Positions 1-9,966 of a stretch of DNA of 64,000 nucleotides are shown piece by piece (positions within the stretch are counted from its first letter, which is position 1; the number at the start of each line of letters is the position of its first letter). A program made the translations under genes and the position numbers. The stretch is from Acetobacteraceae bacterium. GTDB taxonomy: Bacteria; Pseudomonadota; Alphaproteobacteria; Acetobacterales; Acetobacteraceae. Under the pieces are notes generated by a model. It worked only from the letters and a program-made list of their open reading frames with translations. It ran no database searches and had not been told where the DNA came from. The stretch covers positions 68,415-132,414 of the forward strand of contig PLXO01000100.1 in NCBI GenBank assembly GCA_003151425.1, read 5' to 3'.

Positions 1-217
1 TGATCACCCGCTCCGGCTTCTCCGCCAGCATCGTCGCGATCACGTCATCGAACTGCGTGACATCGCCGCGGACCACCTTCACGCGCCCTGCCAGGTCGGC
101 AACGGTGGGCGCGTTCGGGTTGATATCCATGCAGGTGACCGGCTCGCCGCGCGCCAACAACAGACGTAGTACGCGCGAGCCGATGAAGCCGGTGCCGCCG
201 ATGATCAGGGTGGACAT
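1..217 (-). CDS. NAD-dependent epimerase/dehydratase, N-terminal fragment (truncated by window edge)
   Basis: Minus-strand translation from ATG at 217: MSTLIIGGTGFIGSRVLRLLLARGEPVTCMDIN..., a Rossmann GxxGxxG motif; runs off the window start. Confidence 0.85.
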   Translation of the reverse strand, partial: MSTLIIGGTGFIGSRVLRLLLARGEPVTCMDINPNAPTVADLAGRVKVVRGDVTQFDDVIATMLAEKPERVI

Positions 218-383
218 GGGTTTCCTCCGGGTTTTGCCGGCAGGCTACGGCGCGCCCGCCCGCTGTTCAACCCGACATCATCTCGACCCGATGGCGCACG
301 ACAACAGATGGTGGGCGACACCAGATGGCGGGCGAGGCGCCGGTCTGGCAGAGTGCGACTGCGGCAATGCGATGGGGAGACGG

Positions 384-860
384 ATGGCAATCGAATTTGT
401 GGTCAACGGGACGGCACGGACGGTGAACGCCGCTGACACCACGCCGCTGTTGGATGTGTTGCGCAACCAGCTCGACCTGAAAGGCGCACGCTACGGCTGC
501 GGGCTGGAGCAGTGCGGCAGTTGCATGGTGCTGGTGGACGGTGCGCCCGTCTACGCCTGCGCGCGCGAGGTCGGCACCGTCGCCGGCAAGCACATCATCA
601 CGATCGAGGGAATCGGCAGCATCGCCCACCCGCATCCGTTGCAGCTTGCGTTCCTTGATGAGCAGGCCGGGCAATGCGGCTACTGCCTGTCCGGCATCAT
701 CATCGAGGCCAAGGCGCTGCTGGACCGCAACCCGGACCCGAGCCGGGCGGAGATCGCCGCCGCGCTCGACAACCATCTCTGCCGCTGCGGCGCGCATCCA
801 CGTATCCTGCGCGCGGTCGCCAAGGCCGCCACGATGATCCGCGAAGGAGCCGCCCAATGA
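384..860 (+). CDS. (2Fe-2S)-binding subunit of molybdenum hydroxylase (IorA-like)
   Basis: MAIEFVVNGTARTV..., CGLEQCGSCMV and CGYCLSG...CRCGAHPRI motifs; overlaps the next gene at ATGA. Confidence 0.92.
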   Translation: MAIEFVVNGTARTVNAADTTPLLDVLRNQLDLKGARYGCGLEQCGSCMVLVDGAPVYACAREVGTVAGKHIITIEGIGSIAHPHPLQLAFLDEQAGQCGYCLSGIIIEAKALLDRNPDPSRAEIAAALDNHLCRCGAHPRILRAVAKAATMIREGAAQ

Positions 861-2965
861 GCGACACGCTGCCGTTGAGCATCCAGAACAACCGGCGGAT
901 GGAGAAGTGGATCCGTTTCGATCCCGACCGTACCGTGCGCCTGGCGGTGGGCAAGGTGGAGCTGGGTCAGGGCAACGTGACCGCGCTGGCACAGATCGCG
1001 GCGGAGGAGCTGGACATTGATCTCACGCGCATCGCGGTGCTGGCGGGCGACACGCAGGATGCGCCGGATGAGGGGCAAACGACCTCCAGTCAGTCGATCG
1101 AGGTGTCGGGCCGCTCCGTCCGGCTGGTGACGGCAGAGTTGCGCGCCCGCGTGCTCGACCGGCTGGCACGGCGGCTGAATTGCGCGCCGGCGGAAATTGG
1201 CGTCGATGACGGAACGTTCCGCCGGGGCAACGCACCGACCGGGCACGATTATTGGAATTTCGTGCAGACGGAGGACTTCGCCGCCGAGATCGCCGGCACC
1301 GCGACGCCGAAGCCGCACACGGAATACCGCGTGGTGGGCAAGGCGGTGCCGCGGCGCGACCTGCCGGCGAAGGTGACGGGCGCCAGCTTCATCCACGACA
1401 TGGTACGCCCGGACCTGCTGCACGCGCGCACGCTGCGCCAGCCCAATCGCGGCGCGGTGCTGGCCGCGTTCGACGAGGCGGCGGTGCGACGCGCGGCGGG
1501 CGGGGATTTCCGCGTGGTGCGGGTGGGCAATTTCGTTGCGTTCGTGGGGCATGACGAGACGGTGGTGCATCGCGCAGCGGCCGCAGCGCCTGCGCATGCG
1601 CGCTGGGACAACGCGCGGCAGATCACGCCAGACCAGCAGGAGGCCGCCTGGCTGGTCGGCAAGCCCACCAATGAACGGGTGCATGGCGACCCGCCCATGG
1701 CAGATCCGCCGAAGACGGTGATAGAGGCAACCTATTCCCGCCCGTACATCGCGCACGCGGCAATGGGTCCGTCCTGTGCGCTAGCGGAATATCGCCACGG
1801 TACGCTGTCGGTTTGGTCGCACACGCAGGGGCCATATCCGCTGCGCGCCGCGCTGGCCAATGTGCTCGGGCTGCCGACCGAGCGCATTATCGTGCGGCAC
1901 GCGCATGGCGCCGGCTGCTACGGCCACAACGGCGCCGACGACGCGGCCGTGGACGCCGCGATGATCGCGCTGCAGGTGCCCGACCAGTGCATCCGCGTGC
2001 TATGGCGGCGCGAGGAAGAATTCGGTTTCGAACCATTTGGCACCGCGATGCAGGTCACTGCGCGCGCGGCACTCGACGATACCGGAAAGCCGGTAGAATG
2101 GACGACGGAGATCTGGTCCGGCACGCATGTGCAACGCCCCAGCACCGGCGGCAACATGCTGACGCACGAGGCGCTGCCGACGCCGCCGCCCGACCCGAAG
2201 CCGACCGATCCGCCGGAGTCCGGCGGGGGTGGCGGTACACGCAACGGATTGCCACTCTACGACTTTCCGGTGCGGCGCATCCTGCATCACCTGGTGCTGG
2301 CCCCGCCGGTGCGCACTAGCGCGCTGCGCGGCCTCGGCGCGCTGCCAAACGTGTTCGCGATCGAGTGCTTCATGGACGAGCTGGCTGAACGCGCCGGTGT
2401 CGATCCGGTGTCGTATCGCCTGTCCGTGCTGTCCGATCCGCGCGCCCGGCGCATCATCGAGGACGTGGCGGTGCGCAGCGACTGGGCGCAGCGCGGGCCG
2501 GCGGGGACCGGGCGCGGGCTGGGTCTGGGCTGGGCGCGCTATAAGAACAAGGCGGCCTATGCGGCGGTGGCTGTCGAGCTCGAAGTGGATCAGGAGGTGC
2601 GGCTGAAGCGCGTGTGGTGCGCGGCGGATGCCGGGCTGGTGATCAACCCGGACGGTGGCAAAAACCAATTGGAGGGCGGCATCATCCAGGCGGCCAGCAT
2701 GACGCTTAAGGAGCAGGTGACGATGGAAGGCGAAGGCGTTACCTCAATCGATTGGAAGTCCTATCCGATCCTGAAATTCAGCGAGGTGCCGGAAATCGAT
2801 ACGGTGCTGGTGGACGCGCCGGATCAGCCGACGCTGGGAATGGGCGAGTGCACCATGGGGCCGACCGCGGCGGCGATCGGCAACGCGGTGGCACATGCGC
2901 TGGGCGTGCGGATCAGGGACATGCCGTTCACGCGGGAGCGGATCGCGCAGGTGCTGTTGGGGTAG
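857..2965 (+). CDS. Molybdopterin-binding large subunit, xanthine dehydrogenase/IorB-like family
   Basis: ELGQGNVTALAQIAAEELD..., TTSSQSIEVSGRSVR; downstream of and overlapping the 2Fe-2S subunit. Confidence 0.9.
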   Translation: MSDTLPLSIQNNRRMEKWIRFDPDRTVRLAVGKVELGQGNVTALAQIAAEELDIDLTRIAVLAGDTQDAPDEGQTTSSQSIEVSGRSVRLVTAELRARVLDRLARRLNCAPAEIGVDDGTFRRGNAPTGHDYWNFVQTEDFAAEIAGTATPKPHTEYRVVGKAVPRRDLPAKVTGASFIHDMVRPDLLHARTLRQPNRGAVLAAFDEAAVRRAAGGDFRVVRVGNFVAFVGHDETVVHRAAAAAPAHARWDNARQITPDQQEAAWLVGKPTNERVHGDPPMADPPKTVIEATYSRPYIAHAAMGPSCALAEYRHGTLSVWSHTQGPYPLRAALANVLGLPTERIIVRHAHGAGCYGHNGADDAAVDAAMIALQVPDQCIRVLWRREEEFGFEPFGTAMQVTARAALDDTGKPVEWTTEIWSGTHVQRPSTGGNMLTHEALPTPPPDPKPTDPPESGGGGGTRNGLPLYDFPVRRILHHLVLAPPVRTSALRGLGALPNVFAIECFMDELAERAGVDPVSYRLSVLSDPRARRIIEDVAVRSDWAQRGPAGTGRGLGLGWARYKNKAAYAAVAVELEVDQEVRLKRVWCAADAGLVINPDGGKNQLEGGIIQAASMTLKEQVTMEGEGVTSIDWKSYPILKFSEVPEIDTVLVDAPDQPTLGMGECTMGPTAAAIGNAVAHALGVRIRDMPFTRERIAQVLLG

Positions 2966-3094
2966 GTCAGATCCACTTTGCAACGACATCGCTTCGCGTT
3001 GAACCGACCGATGCGTTCCACTTGCACCGCCGGCATGGTTGTGCCTGATGCCCACAGACGATGCTGACGGCACGCGAGCCGCTGGAGGACCTAA

Positions 3095-4168
3095 GTGAAA
3101 TTTTCGATCGCCGTGAACATGGAGCGCTTCGATGCAAGCCAGGACATGCAGGGCGTTGCGCGCGACGCGCTGGAGCTGGTCACCCTGGCGGACCAGGGCG
3201 GCTTCGAGGTCGCCTGGGCCGCCGAGCACCACACGATCGAGCTGACCGTCGGTCCCAATCCGTTCACGCTGCTGATGCACTGGGCCGCGCACACCTCGCG
3301 CATCCGGCTCGGCACCGCCGTGGTGGTCGCGCCGTACTGGCATCCGATCCGGCTCGCCGGCGAGGCGGCCTTGTTCGATGTACTGACCGGCGGCCGGCTG
3401 GAGCTTGGCATAGCGCGCGGCGCGTTCCAGTACGAGTTCGATCGCATGGGCAGCGGCATCCAGCAGCGGAAGGGATTTGATTACCTAAAGGAGCTGCTGC
3501 CGACCGTGCAGGCCCTGTGGCAGGGCGATACCGAACATCATGGCAGGTTCTGGGATTTTCCCATGGCGACATCGGTGCCCAAACCGTTGCAACAGCCGTA
3601 TCCGCCGATTTGGATCGCCGCGCGCGACCCCGAAACGTTCGCCTGGGCGGTGGAATCCGGCGCCAACATCATGGCGACACCGCTGTCACGGCCGCACGCC
3701 GAGGTCGGCATCCTGGGCCGGCGCTTCGCCGAGACGCTGGCCAAATTTCCCGACCGGCCGCGACCGCGCTTCCTGATGCTCCGCCGGGTCTGCGTTTATG
3801 ACCGGCCGGAGGACGCGCGCATCCCGATCGATGCGTCGATCGCCTATGGCCTTGCGTTCGACAGCCTGTTCGCCGAGACCGCCGGCGTGGTGAACGGTTT
3901 CGCCGCACCCAGCGATCCCTCGCGCGCGGCGCATCGCCCCGAGTATCAGCCGGACATGGTCCGCGACGGCATGGTGATGGGCACGCCCGACGAGGTCGTG
4001 GCCAAGCTGCGCGACTACGAGGCCGTCGGGCTGGACCAGTTCTGCTACGGTGCCAACTTCGGCCTGCCGCATGCGGTCGCGCGGCGCTCGCTGGAGCTGT
4101 TCATCACCAAGGTCATGCCCCATTTCGCGTCAACGGCTCAGCCGAAAGTGCTGTTGGCAACAGCATGA
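3095..4168 (+). CDS. LLM class flavin-dependent oxidoreductase (luciferase-like)
   Basis: MKFSIAVNMERFDAS...FEVAWAAEHHTIE...RIRLGTAVVVAPYWHPIRLAGEAALFDVLTGGRLELGIARG. Confidence 0.92.
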   Translation: MKFSIAVNMERFDASQDMQGVARDALELVTLADQGGFEVAWAAEHHTIELTVGPNPFTLLMHWAAHTSRIRLGTAVVVAPYWHPIRLAGEAALFDVLTGGRLELGIARGAFQYEFDRMGSGIQQRKGFDYLKELLPTVQALWQGDTEHHGRFWDFPMATSVPKPLQQPYPPIWIAARDPETFAWAVESGANIMATPLSRPHAEVGILGRRFAETLAKFPDRPRPRFLMLRRVCVYDRPEDARIPIDASIAYGLAFDSLFAETAGVVNGFAAPSDPSRAAHRPEYQPDMVRDGMVMGTPDEVVAKLRDYEAVGLDQFCYGANFGLPHAVARRSLELFITKVMPHFASTAQPKVLLATA

Positions 4169-4254
4169 TACGAGGGACGCCGCAGAAGATGAGCGCGTGC
4201 GTGTTCGGGTCAATCGCGGCGGCAATCGGCACCGCTAGCTAAGGTCGATCCCAC

Positions 4255-5169
4255 CTATTCCGTAACGAACTCGCACACCCGATACCCCTGCGCGAACAGC
4301 AGCGCGCGCAGATCCGCATGATCCACCCGTGCCTGCGCCGCAGCCGCGACGATCGGCTTGGCGTGAAACGCCACCCCCAGTCCCGCTTCACGCAGCATGT
4401 CCAAATCGTTCGCGCCGTCCCCCACCGCCAACGTCGCCTCCAACCCCAGCCCATCCCGCGCCGCCAGTTCCCGCAGCGTCGCCACCTTGGCATGGCGGTC
4501 CAGGATCGGCTCCGCCACCGCGCCGGTCAGCACCGCGCCGTCATCCAGCAGCACGTTCGACCGGTGCAGATCGAATCCCACCAGTACCGCAACGCGTCCG
4601 GTAAAAAACGAGAACCCACCAGAAACCAGCGCGGTCACCGCGCCATTCGCGCGCATCGTCGCTACCAGTTCCCGCGCCCCTGGAGTCAGACGCACGCGCT
4701 GCCACGTCTGCTCCAGCGCTGCGACCGGCAGGCCCTTTAGCATCGCCACCCGCTCGCGCAGTGCGGCCTTGAAATCCAACTCGCCGTTCATTGCGCGTGC
4801 GGTGATTGCGGCGATGCGCTCCTTGAGCCCGGCGAAATCGGCCAGCTCGTCCAGCGTCTCGCCGGTCACGATGGTGCTGTCCATGTCGGCGATCAGAAGG
4901 CGCTTGCGCCGCCCCTGCACAGTCTGGGCGACGGCATCCACCGTGGCGCCGTCCAGCGCGGCGCGCACCTCGGTCAGGTCCGGCGCGGTATCCAAAACAA
5001 GGTCCACGGCCTCGCCGGGCGACAACACGGACGCCGGACCGCCGCCTATCACATCGCGGACTCGGTCCACCAGCGTATCGGTCAACAACATGGCAGTGCG
5101 ATCGGCGACCAAAGTCAGAACGTGCGCGGCCCCCGCCGCGGCCGCATCGCGCTCCCGCTCGACCGTCAC
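4255..5169 (-). CDS. serB: Phosphoserine phosphatase SerB
   Basis: HAD motifs LLIADMDSTIVTGETLDELADFAG, VSGGFSFFTGRVA, AVGDGANDLDMLREAGLGVAFHAKP. Confidence 0.95.
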   Translation of the reverse strand: MTVERERDAAAAGAAHVLTLVADRTAMLLTDTLVDRVRDVIGGGPASVLSPGEAVDLVLDTAPDLTEVRAALDGATVDAVAQTVQGRRKRLLIADMDSTIVTGETLDELADFAGLKERIAAITARAMNGELDFKAALRERVAMLKGLPVAALEQTWQRVRLTPGARELVATMRANGAVTALVSGGFSFFTGRVAVLVGFDLHRSNVLLDDGAVLTGAVAEPILDRHAKVATLRELAARDGLGLEATLAVGDGANDLDMLREAGLGVAFHAKPIVAAAAQARVDHADLRALLFAQGYRVCEFVTE

Positions 5170-6458
5170 CGCAACGGCAGCGCCTGCTCGCCCAGCATGT
5201 CGGTCAGCACCACCGCGCGCGCCTCATCGAGATCAACCTGGTTCGTCGCCAGCAGCGGCGCGGCATCCGCCAGGACGGCGTCAACGTCCTGCATCAGCTT
5301 CAATCGCTTGAACAGATCAGGTCGCGTCAGCCCCATGCTCTCGCCAACGAGTTCGAGAAAGTTCACCACCTCGAATGGCCAGTCGCGCTCGTGGCTGCAC
5401 AGCTCGCGATGGCAGTTGTGGTAGATGCCCGCCAGTGTCGTTACGCCGGCGTCTGCCGCCGCCTGCAACTGCGCGCGATGCACCTCGCGCTTGAAATCGG
5501 GCAGTGCGTTCAGCGTGTTGCACATATAGCCGACGCGCGGCTGTGCGAAGTCGACAAATTCCAGGCCCGGAATGGCTTCCAGGATGGCACACGCCGCCTC
5601 GCTCACGCCGGCGATGCCCGGGTGCTCGTGCAGGCCGACACGCTTCTCCACCCGGCGCGTCATCAGCGGACGCAACGCATCCAGCCGCGCGGCGAGGAAC
5701 AACAGGAACGGTTGCAGATCGAGCGCCGTGTCGGTCTTGCCCGGCGCGACGATTTCACCAAGCTGTACCTGGCAGGTCGGGCACCAGGTCAGCGCGCGCC
5801 CGCCGACCGCGCCGGCGAGCCGCTCGATCGTGCGATACGCCACGCGGCCCGAGGTCGCCACATCGCCGGCGCGGAACTGCAGCACGCCGCAGCAATGCGA
5901 CGGCCCGCCCATCACGCGATAGTGCACGCCCAGCGCCTCCATGATGTCGAAGCACAGCAGTGCGATGTGTGGCGTCTTCACCAGGTTGCAGCCAGTGTAG
6001 AAAACCACGTCCGGCTGCGTATCGTCGTCGGTGTCATCGGCGCGGAAGCGCGACAGAAGGTCCGGCGGCAACTGCATGCGTGACAGCACGCGCACGCCCT
6101 TGGTCATGCCGCCGAATCGCGCGAAAGCGTCACGCCGCCGCGCGGTGGCATCGGTGCGACGGCGTAACGCCAGGCGCGCCATCGCCAGCATGAAGCGTGG
6201 ATTGACCCCGTGCTGGCAGGCCGGGATGCAGTGCCCGCTGCCGGAACAGACCGCCGCCCAGCGTGCCGAGGCCTCGGGATGGTCGGTGCCGCGCAGGATG
6301 CTAAGCACGCCGCCTGCGATGGCGTATGGGTCATCGGCGTCGATGCCGGCGGCCTCGGGCATTGGGCAGACCTTGACGCAGTCGCCACAGGACGTGCAAC
6401 GCTCCAGCACTTCCGCGACGCGCAGATCGAGCGCGATTTCGAACGGGCTGTCCGGCAT
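5166..6458 (-). CDS. (Fe-S)-binding protein with CCG-type cysteine-rich domains (heterodisulfide reductase-like)
   Basis: ERCTSCGDCVKVCPMPEA, CSGSGHCIPACQHGVNPRF, GGPSHCCGVLQF, NCHRELC; overlaps serB at ATGA. Confidence 0.88.
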   Translation of the reverse strand: MPDSPFEIALDLRVAEVLERCTSCGDCVKVCPMPEAAGIDADDPYAIAGGVLSILRGTDHPEASARWAAVCSGSGHCIPACQHGVNPRFMLAMARLALRRRTDATARRRDAFARFGGMTKGVRVLSRMQLPPDLLSRFRADDTDDDTQPDVVFYTGCNLVKTPHIALLCFDIMEALGVHYRVMGGPSHCCGVLQFRAGDVATSGRVAYRTIERLAGAVGGRALTWCPTCQVQLGEIVAPGKTDTALDLQPFLLFLAARLDALRPLMTRRVEKRVGLHEHPGIAGVSEAACAILEAIPGLEFVDFAQPRVGYMCNTLNALPDFKREVHRAQLQAAADAGVTTLAGIYHNCHRELCSHERDWPFEVVNFLELVGESMGLTRPDLFKRLKLMQDVDAVLADAAPLLATNQVDLDEARAVVLTDMLGEQALPLR

Positions 6459-6542
6459 GATCCCCTCCGTCGGCGCCGACTATAGGGCGCCGCCGTGTCT
6501 CTGGCATAGTGTGGATTGTTGGTGGAGGAACAGGGGGGAACG

Positions 6543-7568
6543 ATGGCAATTACGATGGTCTATGTGTCCTGCGCGGAGCCGCGCGAGATCCTGCGCTTCG
6601 CAATGGATCGCGACAGCGGTGCGCTGCAGCAGATCGACGCGACCTATGTCCCGGGGATCGACATCGCGTCCAACACCTCCATGCCGCTGGCGATCAGCCG
6701 CGACCGGCACGTGCTGCATGCCGGGCTGCGCCAGCCGCCGTATCCCTGCGTCGGATTCGCCATCGATTCGAAGGACGGTGCGCTGAGCGTGCTCGGTGGC
6801 GCCAATCTGCCGCACAGCGTCTGCTATCTGACGATCGATCGGACCGGGAAACATCTTCTCGCCGCGTCGTATCAGGGCGCGCTGCTGGCCAGCCACGCGC
6901 TGGATGCGCGCGGCGTGATCACCGCGCCAGCGACCCAGGTGGTGCCGACGCCGCCGGCCGCGCATTCGGTGATCCAGGATGCCACCGGGCGCTTCGTCTA
7001 TGCCGCCAGCCTCGGCGGCGACGTGGTGATGCGGCTGCGGTTCGATGCCACCACCGGGCGGCTGGAGGACATGCAGACAGCGCCGATGCCGCAGGGCGCC
7101 GGGCCGCGGCATTTGCGCCTGTCGCCCGACGGGCGCTTCCTCTACACGCTGTGCGAACTGGACGCGACGATCGGCGTGTTCGCGGTGGCGCCGGGGACCG
7201 GGTTGCTGGAGCGACGGCAGATCCTGCGCACCCAGCCTGAGGGTTTCGCCGCCAAGGCCGCAGACATGCACCTGACGCCGGATGGATTTTTCCTTTACGC
7301 CAGCGAGCGTGGGACGAGTACCCTGACGGTTTGCCGCGTCGCGTCGGATGGCTCGCTGTCGGTGATTGACCAGACCGCCACGGAAACATTCCCGCGTGGC
7401 TTCGCAATCGATTCGCGCGGGCGCTTCCTGCTGGCGGTCGGGCAGGAGAGCCATCATCTGAGCGTCTATCGGATCGATCCGCAGACGGGCCGGCTGAATG
7501 CTGCCACGCGGTACGCGACGGCACGCAATCCGAACTGGGTCGAAATAATCGATCTCCCCGGTGGCTAA
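6543..7568 (+). CDS. Lactonase family protein (7-bladed beta-propeller, 6-phosphogluconolactonase-like)
   Basis: MAITMVYVSCAEPREIL...GAGPRHLRLSPDGRFLYTLCELDATIGVF...HLTPDGFFLYASERG...NPNWVEII. Confidence 0.85.
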   Translation: MAITMVYVSCAEPREILRFAMDRDSGALQQIDATYVPGIDIASNTSMPLAISRDRHVLHAGLRQPPYPCVGFAIDSKDGALSVLGGANLPHSVCYLTIDRTGKHLLAASYQGALLASHALDARGVITAPATQVVPTPPAAHSVIQDATGRFVYAASLGGDVVMRLRFDATTGRLEDMQTAPMPQGAGPRHLRLSPDGRFLYTLCELDATIGVFAVAPGTGLLERRQILRTQPEGFAAKAADMHLTPDGFFLYASERGTSTLTVCRVASDGSLSVIDQTATETFPRGFAIDSRGRFLLAVGQESHHLSVYRIDPQTGRLNAATRYATARNPNWVEIIDLPGG

Positions 7569-7730
7569 GTCCTGCGATTCGTAATTACGGTGACGTATTC
7601 CGGGGTCGTATCCATGGCCACCCCAATCGTTTCCCCTCTTACAGGGCGCGGATTTGGGGCTGTAGGCGGGGTATCGATATCGAAAGTGCGTCATCGTATT
7701 TACGAAAAGGAGTACTAAGGAACCCACCGT

Positions 7731-7812
7731 GTCATGCCGGCGAAGCCCAGGGGGCATCCACGACTTGCCCTTGGGCACGCAGCAAAGTCGTGGATGCCTT
7801 TGCCGGCATGAC
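7731..7812. repeat. Intergenic inverted repeat, family A
   Basis: gtcatgccggc...catccacgacttgcccttgggcacgcagcaaagtcgtggatg...gccggcatgac, complementary arms; core recurs near 25490. Confidence 0.85.
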
Positions 7813-7822
7813 AGAACGAGGG

Positions 7823-9025
7823 CTAGTACCCAGTCCGCGTCGCACCCACGACGTAGTTCTTGCGGGGGAATTCCTCCGTATAGGACCGCAAGCTCTTGGT
7901 CCCGCCGCGCGCGCCCATGTCGCGATACGGATGCGCCCGCAACTTCTCGACATCGATATCGATGCCGTGCCCCGGCACGGTCGGCAACTCCACGAAACTA
8001 TCCTGCACCATCAGCGGCTGTACGGCGATCGCATCGCACGCGGGCTTCAGATTGATGAAGCACTCGGCGATCCAGAAATTCGGAATCATCGCCGACAGCG
8101 TCACCGTCGCCGCCAGACCGACCAGCGTCGAATTGTAGTTGTGCGGCGCTACCGCCACCGCATGCGGCTGCGCCATCGCGGCAATATCCAGCATCGCGGT
8201 GATGCCGCCGCAGTTGCAGATATCCGGATTGATGATGTCCGCCGCACGCGCCGCCAGCGCCTGGGCGAATCCTTCCTTGGAATAGATCGCCTCACCCGTC
8301 ACAATCGGGATCGGCAGGTTGCGGCGCACCTCGGCGACCAGCTCGATGTTGTCGCACAGACAGGGTTCCTCGTACCAGCCGACATCGAACTCGGCGATGC
8401 GCCGACCAATGCGGATGGCGTGCATCGGCGCGAGCCGACGATGCACCTCGACCAGCAGCGTAAAATCCGGCCCCAGCGTCTCGCGCATTGCTTTCACATA
8501 GCGCACGACGTGGGCCTCGTCCTCCTTGTGGATGAAGCTGCGCCATGGGCCGGGAAACGGATCCCATTTCAACGCGGTGAACCCCGCCGCCTTGACCTTC
8601 AGCGCCCGCTCCAGGTTCTGCTCGATGGTTTCCTGCCCGTTCGACCAGCCGTTGGCGTAGACCCTCACGCGCTCACGCGACGCGCCGCCCAGCAAATTAT
8701 ACAGCGGCAACTTGGCGTGCTTGGCGACGATGTCCCACATCGCGATCTCGATCGCACTCCATGCCGACAGCAGATCGAGCGAGGCGCGACGCATCGCGAA
8801 ATCCTCGAACATGACCTGGCCGGTGTGACGGATGTTGAAAGGACTGCGGCCGAGTACGTATTTGGCCATCGCCTGCAAACATAGCTCGATCACCTGCTCC
8901 TTGCCGGGGGTAACGTAGGCCTCGCCCCAGCCATGCAGGCCGGTGTCGGTCTCCACCCGGCAGAACAGCAGGTTCTTCGCCGTTCCGGGATCGAACAGGA
9001 ACGTTTCGATGCGCGCGATCTGCAT
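7823..9025 (-). CDS. Mandelate racemase/muconate lactonizing enzyme family (galactonate dehydratase-like)
   Basis: MQIARIETFLFDPGTAKNLLFCRVETDTGLHGWGEAYVTPGKE...FTLLVEVHRRL...IVTGEAIYSKEGF...NPDICNCGGIT. Confidence 0.9.
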   Translation of the reverse strand: MQIARIETFLFDPGTAKNLLFCRVETDTGLHGWGEAYVTPGKEQVIELCLQAMAKYVLGRSPFNIRHTGQVMFEDFAMRRASLDLLSAWSAIEIAMWDIVAKHAKLPLYNLLGGASRERVRVYANGWSNGQETIEQNLERALKVKAAGFTALKWDPFPGPWRSFIHKEDEAHVVRYVKAMRETLGPDFTLLVEVHRRLAPMHAIRIGRRIAEFDVGWYEEPCLCDNIELVAEVRRNLPIPIVTGEAIYSKEGFAQALAARAADIINPDICNCGGITAMLDIAAMAQPHAVAVAPHNYNSTLVGLAATVTLSAMIPNFWIAECFINLKPACDAIAVQPLMVQDSFVELPTVPGHGIDIDVEKLRAHPYRDMGARGGTKSLRSYTEEFPRKNYVVGATRTGY

Positions 9026-9040
9026 GACGCCCTCCCTTTG

Positions 9041-9829
9041 TTACGCGCCGGTGAAATTCGGCGGCCGCCGTTCCCCCATCGCCTTGATTCCCTCGCGGAA
9101 GTCGTCGGACTTGCGCAGCCAGTCCTGCTCCTCGAATTCCCGCTCGGTGGCCTGGGCCACGGCGTCGGCCAAGCCACGGCGCAACGTCTCGCGCGTCGCC
9201 ACGATCGCCAGCGGCCCCGATGCCGCGATCTCGCTCGCCACCTCGATCGCTTTGGGACGCACGTTTTCGAGCGGCACACAGTAATCCGCCAACCCCAGCG
9301 TTACCGCCTCGTCGCCCGGCACGCGTCGGCCCGTGTACATCAACATCGCCGCGCTCTGCATGCCCACCAACCGCGGCAAGGTGGCAGTCAATCCGAAACC
9401 GGGATGATACCCCAGCCGCGTGAAGTTCGCCGAGAACCGCGCCTCGGGACAGGTCACGCGGAAATCCGCCATGACAGCCAGACCGAGGCCGGCGCCCACC
9501 GCGGCCCCTTGCACCGCCGCAACGATCGGCTTGCCGGAGCGCCACAGCCGCTGTGCCTCCTTATACAGATGCCGTCCGCGCGTGGCACCCACCGCCACGC
9601 CTTCGGGTCCGCGACTGGAGAAATCGGCGCCGGCGCAGAAATGCTTTCCCTCCGCGCACAACACGATCGCGCGGCAATCAGGCGTGCGGTCCATGTCCTC
9701 CAACACGTCGGCGATCTCCGCGACCATGTCGGTGTCGACGAAATTGTTCGGGCCGCGCCTGATCTCGATGATGGTGATGACGCCTTCCCGGCTCACGCCG
9801 ATATGCTTGAACGTCGCGGTGTCAGCCAT
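9041..9829 (-). CDS. Enoyl-CoA hydratase/isomerase family protein
   Basis: AIVLCAEGKHFCAGADFSSRG...KPIVAAVQGAAVGAGLGLAVMADFRV...ARFSANFTRLGYHPGFG. Confidence 0.93.
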   Translation of the reverse strand: MADTATFKHIGVSREGVITIIEIRRGPNNFVDTDMVAEIADVLEDMDRTPDCRAIVLCAEGKHFCAGADFSSRGPEGVAVGATRGRHLYKEAQRLWRSGKPIVAAVQGAAVGAGLGLAVMADFRVTCPEARFSANFTRLGYHPGFGLTATLPRLVGMQSAAMLMYTGRRVPGDEAVTLGLADYCVPLENVRPKAIEVASEIAASGPLAIVATRETLRRGLADAVAQATEREFEEQDWLRKSDDFREGIKAMGERRPPNFTGA

Positions 9830-9966
9830 CGTGGTTTCCTCCGTCGTGAACTGGCGCGGCCACCATATGCGGGGGCCCCGCCCTCGTCACCCCTCATCCG
9901 TCAGCCTTGGCATTGCCCAACTTGGATGGATCGGCAAGTCTGTACGGATGACACGGGGAAACGCGG

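Noticed and set aside
5166-6458. Unusual second Fe-S motif CSGSGHCIPAC in the Fe-S protein
   Set aside because: Spacing looks like a recurrent variant (C-x5-C-x3-C) within this protein family as far as I recall, so not treated as novel.
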